The notes under the pieces were generated by a model. The model was not told the DNA's origin and did not search any database. It saw only the letters and a program-made list of their open reading frames with translations. From contig DHWW01000338.1 of NCBI GenBank assembly GCA_002413385.1, forward strand, positions 1-6,609: DNA of 6,609 nt, read 5' to 3'. Positions 4,770-6,609 of the stretch are shown in pieces. The DNA is from Granulicella sp. UBA5172. GTDB taxonomy: Bacteria; Acidobacteriota; Terriglobia; Terriglobales; Acidobacteriaceae. Each line of letters begins with the position of its first letter. The stretch's first letter is position 1. Both the position numbers and the translations under genes were made by a program.

Positions 4770-6609
4770 TCAGGCAGCGATCCCCACCACGTCTTCGCGA
4801 TGGCGCTTGCGCGTGAGCAGGTAGTAGATCACCGGGGTGACGATCAGGCTGAGGATCATGGAAATCATGAGCCCACCGATGACCGCGATCGCAAGGGGTT
4901 GCAGCATCTGCGAGCCGGAGCCGAGTGCAAAGGCCAGAGGCAACATGCCGCAGACGGCGGCGATGGCAGTCATCACAATGGGGCGCAGGCGACGCTGCGC
5001 AGCGTGAAGCATGGCTTCTTTCGCGGGGTCGTGGTCAGGGCCATAGGCTGGCTGGACGCCTGTTGCTGCGAAGTCTAAGGCACGTTGTGTCTCGGCTTGC
5101 GCGCGGAACTTCTCGTCGGCGTCGAGCAGCAGAATGCCGTTCTTGGCGACAATGCCGATGACCATGATGAGGCCCATGAAGCTGGCGACGTTGAAGTTGG
5201 TATTGGTGATGAGCAGCGCGAGGACGACGCCGGTGATCGAGAGGACAGAGCTGGTGAGGATCGCAATTGGCGCGGAGAAATTGCGGAACTCGGCGAGCAG
5301 AACGCCGAACACAAGAGCCAGGGCCAGGATGAGGACGCGGGCGAGGGCGGCGAAGGACTTTTGCTGCTCCTCGTAGGTCCCGCCGTACTCGACGCGCACC
5401 GTCGCGGGTAGGTGCAGGCTGTCGACGGCTTGCTTCACCTTGACCATCGTGCCGCCCAGATCTGAGCCTTCGAGTCGGCCGCTGACGACGACGAGGCGCT
5501 GCAGATTCTCGGTACGGACTTCATTTTGTGGCGGGAGTTGCGTGACCTGCGCGAGTGCGCCGAGCGAGGCGATGTGCCCGCTGCTGGAGTTGAAGACGGT
5601 GTTCTGGATGGCGTCGAACGAGGCGCGGTTGGCGTCGGGTAGACGGACGCGGATGGTGTAGGGCCGGCCGTTCAGGATGATGGGGTCGTTGGTGGGAAGG
5701 CCGTCGAGGATAGAGGTGGCATCTTCCGCAACTTCAGTGGGAGTGAAACCGAGACGGGCCGCGACGACGGGGTCGATGTTGAAGTCGGTCGCGGGTCCGG
5801 AGATGGTGTTATCAACGCCGTTCTGCGTGTCAACAACTCCGGGAATCTTCTGGATGGCGGCCTGAACGCGAGGGCCAAGCTGGTTAAGCAGGGCAGGGTC
5901 GTTGTTGAAGAGCTTAATCTGGATGGGCTCCGGCGAGTTGGAGAGGTCGCCGATCATGTCCTGCAGCACCTGGATGAACTCGACGTCGAGGGCGGGTTCG
6001 GAGGTGGTGATCTTTTGGCGGACGTCGGCGATGACCTCGTCGATGGAGCGGGAGCGCTTAGGTTTCAGGCGGACGCTGAAGTCGCCGGAGTTGGCCTCAG
6101 TGACTGCAGCCAGTCCGAGTTGGAGGCCCGTGCGGCGAGACGTGATTTCGACTTCGGGAGTCTTCTGAAGGATCTGTTCTACGTGTTGGAGTATGTGGTT
6201 CGTCTCGGCGAGTGAAGTGCCAGCAGGGGTGAGGTAATCGATGATGAACGCGCCCTCGTCCATCGCAGGGAGGAGGTCGGAGCCGAGGGCGGAGTAGGCG
6301 AAGTATCCGCCGATGACGAGGACGAGACAGCTGACGCCGAGTATCAGCGGCTTGTTGAGGGCGAAGTTGAGCACGCGAGCGTGTGTGTGCAGGATACGGC
6401 GCATCACGGGACTATCTTCGTGGCCACCAACGTGTTCGCCAGAGATTTCAGGCTGCGGCTCCGCTTCATCGGTATCGGTTGCCGCAACGTGTTTTTTGCT
6501 TCGCAGCAGCGAGAGGCTGAGCGCCGGAGTAAACGTAAGAGCCAGAGCGAGTGACGTAAGCAGCGCGGCAGTCATCGTGACGGCCAGGGCGCGGAAGAGG
6601 CTGCCAGTG
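4770..6609 (-). CDS. RND-family efflux permease, C-terminal part (AcrB/CzcA superfamily); 5' end outside window
   Basis: This is an inner-membrane proton-driven efflux pump subunit; the family works with a periplasmic adaptor and outer-membrane channel. The frame is open to the window edge, so the Met at 6575 is internal. Numbering from that Met: transmembrane helix 6 (about 1-24), a cytoplasmic linker, helix 7 (77-97), the second large periplasmic porter/docking loop (about 98-405), then helices 8 (about 411-430), 9, 10, 11 and 12, ending at 601. Family features include DLLPAMDEGAF (DEG at 106-108), AKNGILLLD with Asn479 in helix 10, and RRLRPIVMTA before helix 11. The DEG and pEVE pattern resembles heavy-metal (CzcA/CusA) pumps, while helix 10 resembles the drug-efflux (AcrB) type, so the substrate is left open. 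The missing part should be about 440 residues. It converges on the sensor kinase gene with a 27-base gap. Confidence 0.94.
   Translation of the reverse strand, partial: TGSLFRALAVTMTAALLTSLALALTFTPALSLSLLRSKKHVAATDTDEAEPQPEISGEHVGGHEDSPVMRRILHTHARVLNFALNKPLILGVSCLVLVIGGYFAYSALGSDLLPAMDEGAFIIDYLTPAGTSLAETNHILQHVEQILQKTPEVEITSRRTGLQLGLAAVTEANSGDFSVRLKPKRSRSIDEVIADVRQKITTSEPALDVEFIQVLQDMIGDLSNSPEPIQIKLFNNDPALLNQLGPRVQAAIQKIPGVVDTQNGVDNTISGPATDFNIDPVVAARLGFTPTEVAEDATSILDGLPTNDPIILNGRPYTIRVRLPDANRASFDAIQNTVFNSSSGHIASLGALAQVTQLPPQNEVRTENLQRLVVVSGRLEGSDLGGTMVKVKQAVDSLHLPATVRVEYGGTYEEQQKSFAALARVLILALALVFGVLLAEFRNFSAPIAILTSSVLSITGVVLALLITNTNFNVASFMGLIMVIGIVAKNGILLLDADEKFRAQAETQRALDFAATGVQPAYGPDHDPAKEAMLHAAQRRLRPIVMTAIAAVCGMLPLAFALGSGSQMLQPLAIAVIGGLMISMILSLIVTPVIYYLLTRKRHREDVVGIAA

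Noticed and set aside
5085..5411. Acidic and Arg/Ala-rich open frames on the + strand opposite the permease
   Set aside because: Low-complexity Glu/Asp/Gly composition is what GC-rich antisense frames give; the sense strand encodes conserved RND helices.
1..6609. tRNA genes, CRISPR arrays, transposase genes or phage genes
   Set aside because: No cloverleaf-like sequence, regularly spaced repeats or transposase/integrase motifs were found on either strand by eye.

Overview
The window has the character of an Acidobacteriota chromosome, probably of the Terriglobus/Granulicella/Edaphobacter type. This is inferred from three things: moderate-to-high GC, the style of the GAF-SpoIIE phosphatase, and the HELKT-type H-box of the sensor kinase. 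No sequence search was possible. Four protein genes and most of a fifth's coding region are readable with confidence, plus a truncated-looking phosphatase gene at the left edge.

Left third (1-2065): a partner-switching (Rsb/SpoIIA-type) signalling cluster. A SpoIIE/PP2C-type serine phosphatase with a partial GAF domain (29-1108, + strand) faces a two-gene operon on the - strand. In that operon a GHKL anti-sigma/serine kinase (1625-2065) is followed, with a 4-nt ATGA overlap, by a STAS anti-sigma-factor antagonist (1284-1628). Kinase, antagonist and antagonist phosphatase are the three core parts of a partner switch. No sigma factor gene is visible, so the output is unknown. The convergent gap holds a perfect 18-bp inverted repeat, a candidate bidirectional terminator or small mobile repeat.

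Middle (2066-2646): about 580 bases without a convincing gene, between two divergent units. It should hold the promoters of both the kinase/antagonist operon and the two-component operon. It contains two small inverted repeats, one related in sequence to the hairpin on the other side of the kinase/antagonist pair.

Right half (2647-6609): an OmpR/PhoB-family response regulator (2647-3333) and a membrane sensor histidine kinase (3327-4742) form an overlapping operon on the + strand. After a gap of only 27 bases, the C-terminal 60% or so of an RND efflux permease runs on the - strand and leaves the window at its right edge. A plausible reading is that the two-component system senses a cell-envelope or toxic-compound signal and controls efflux, but the convergent arrangement does not prove this.

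No tRNA, rRNA, CRISPR array, complete insertion sequence or phage gene was seen. No wholly new system was evident. The more unusual points are the broken-looking GAF/phosphatase start, the kinase-before-antagonist gene order, the related repeats on both sides of that pair, and the long untranslated region before the response regulator.
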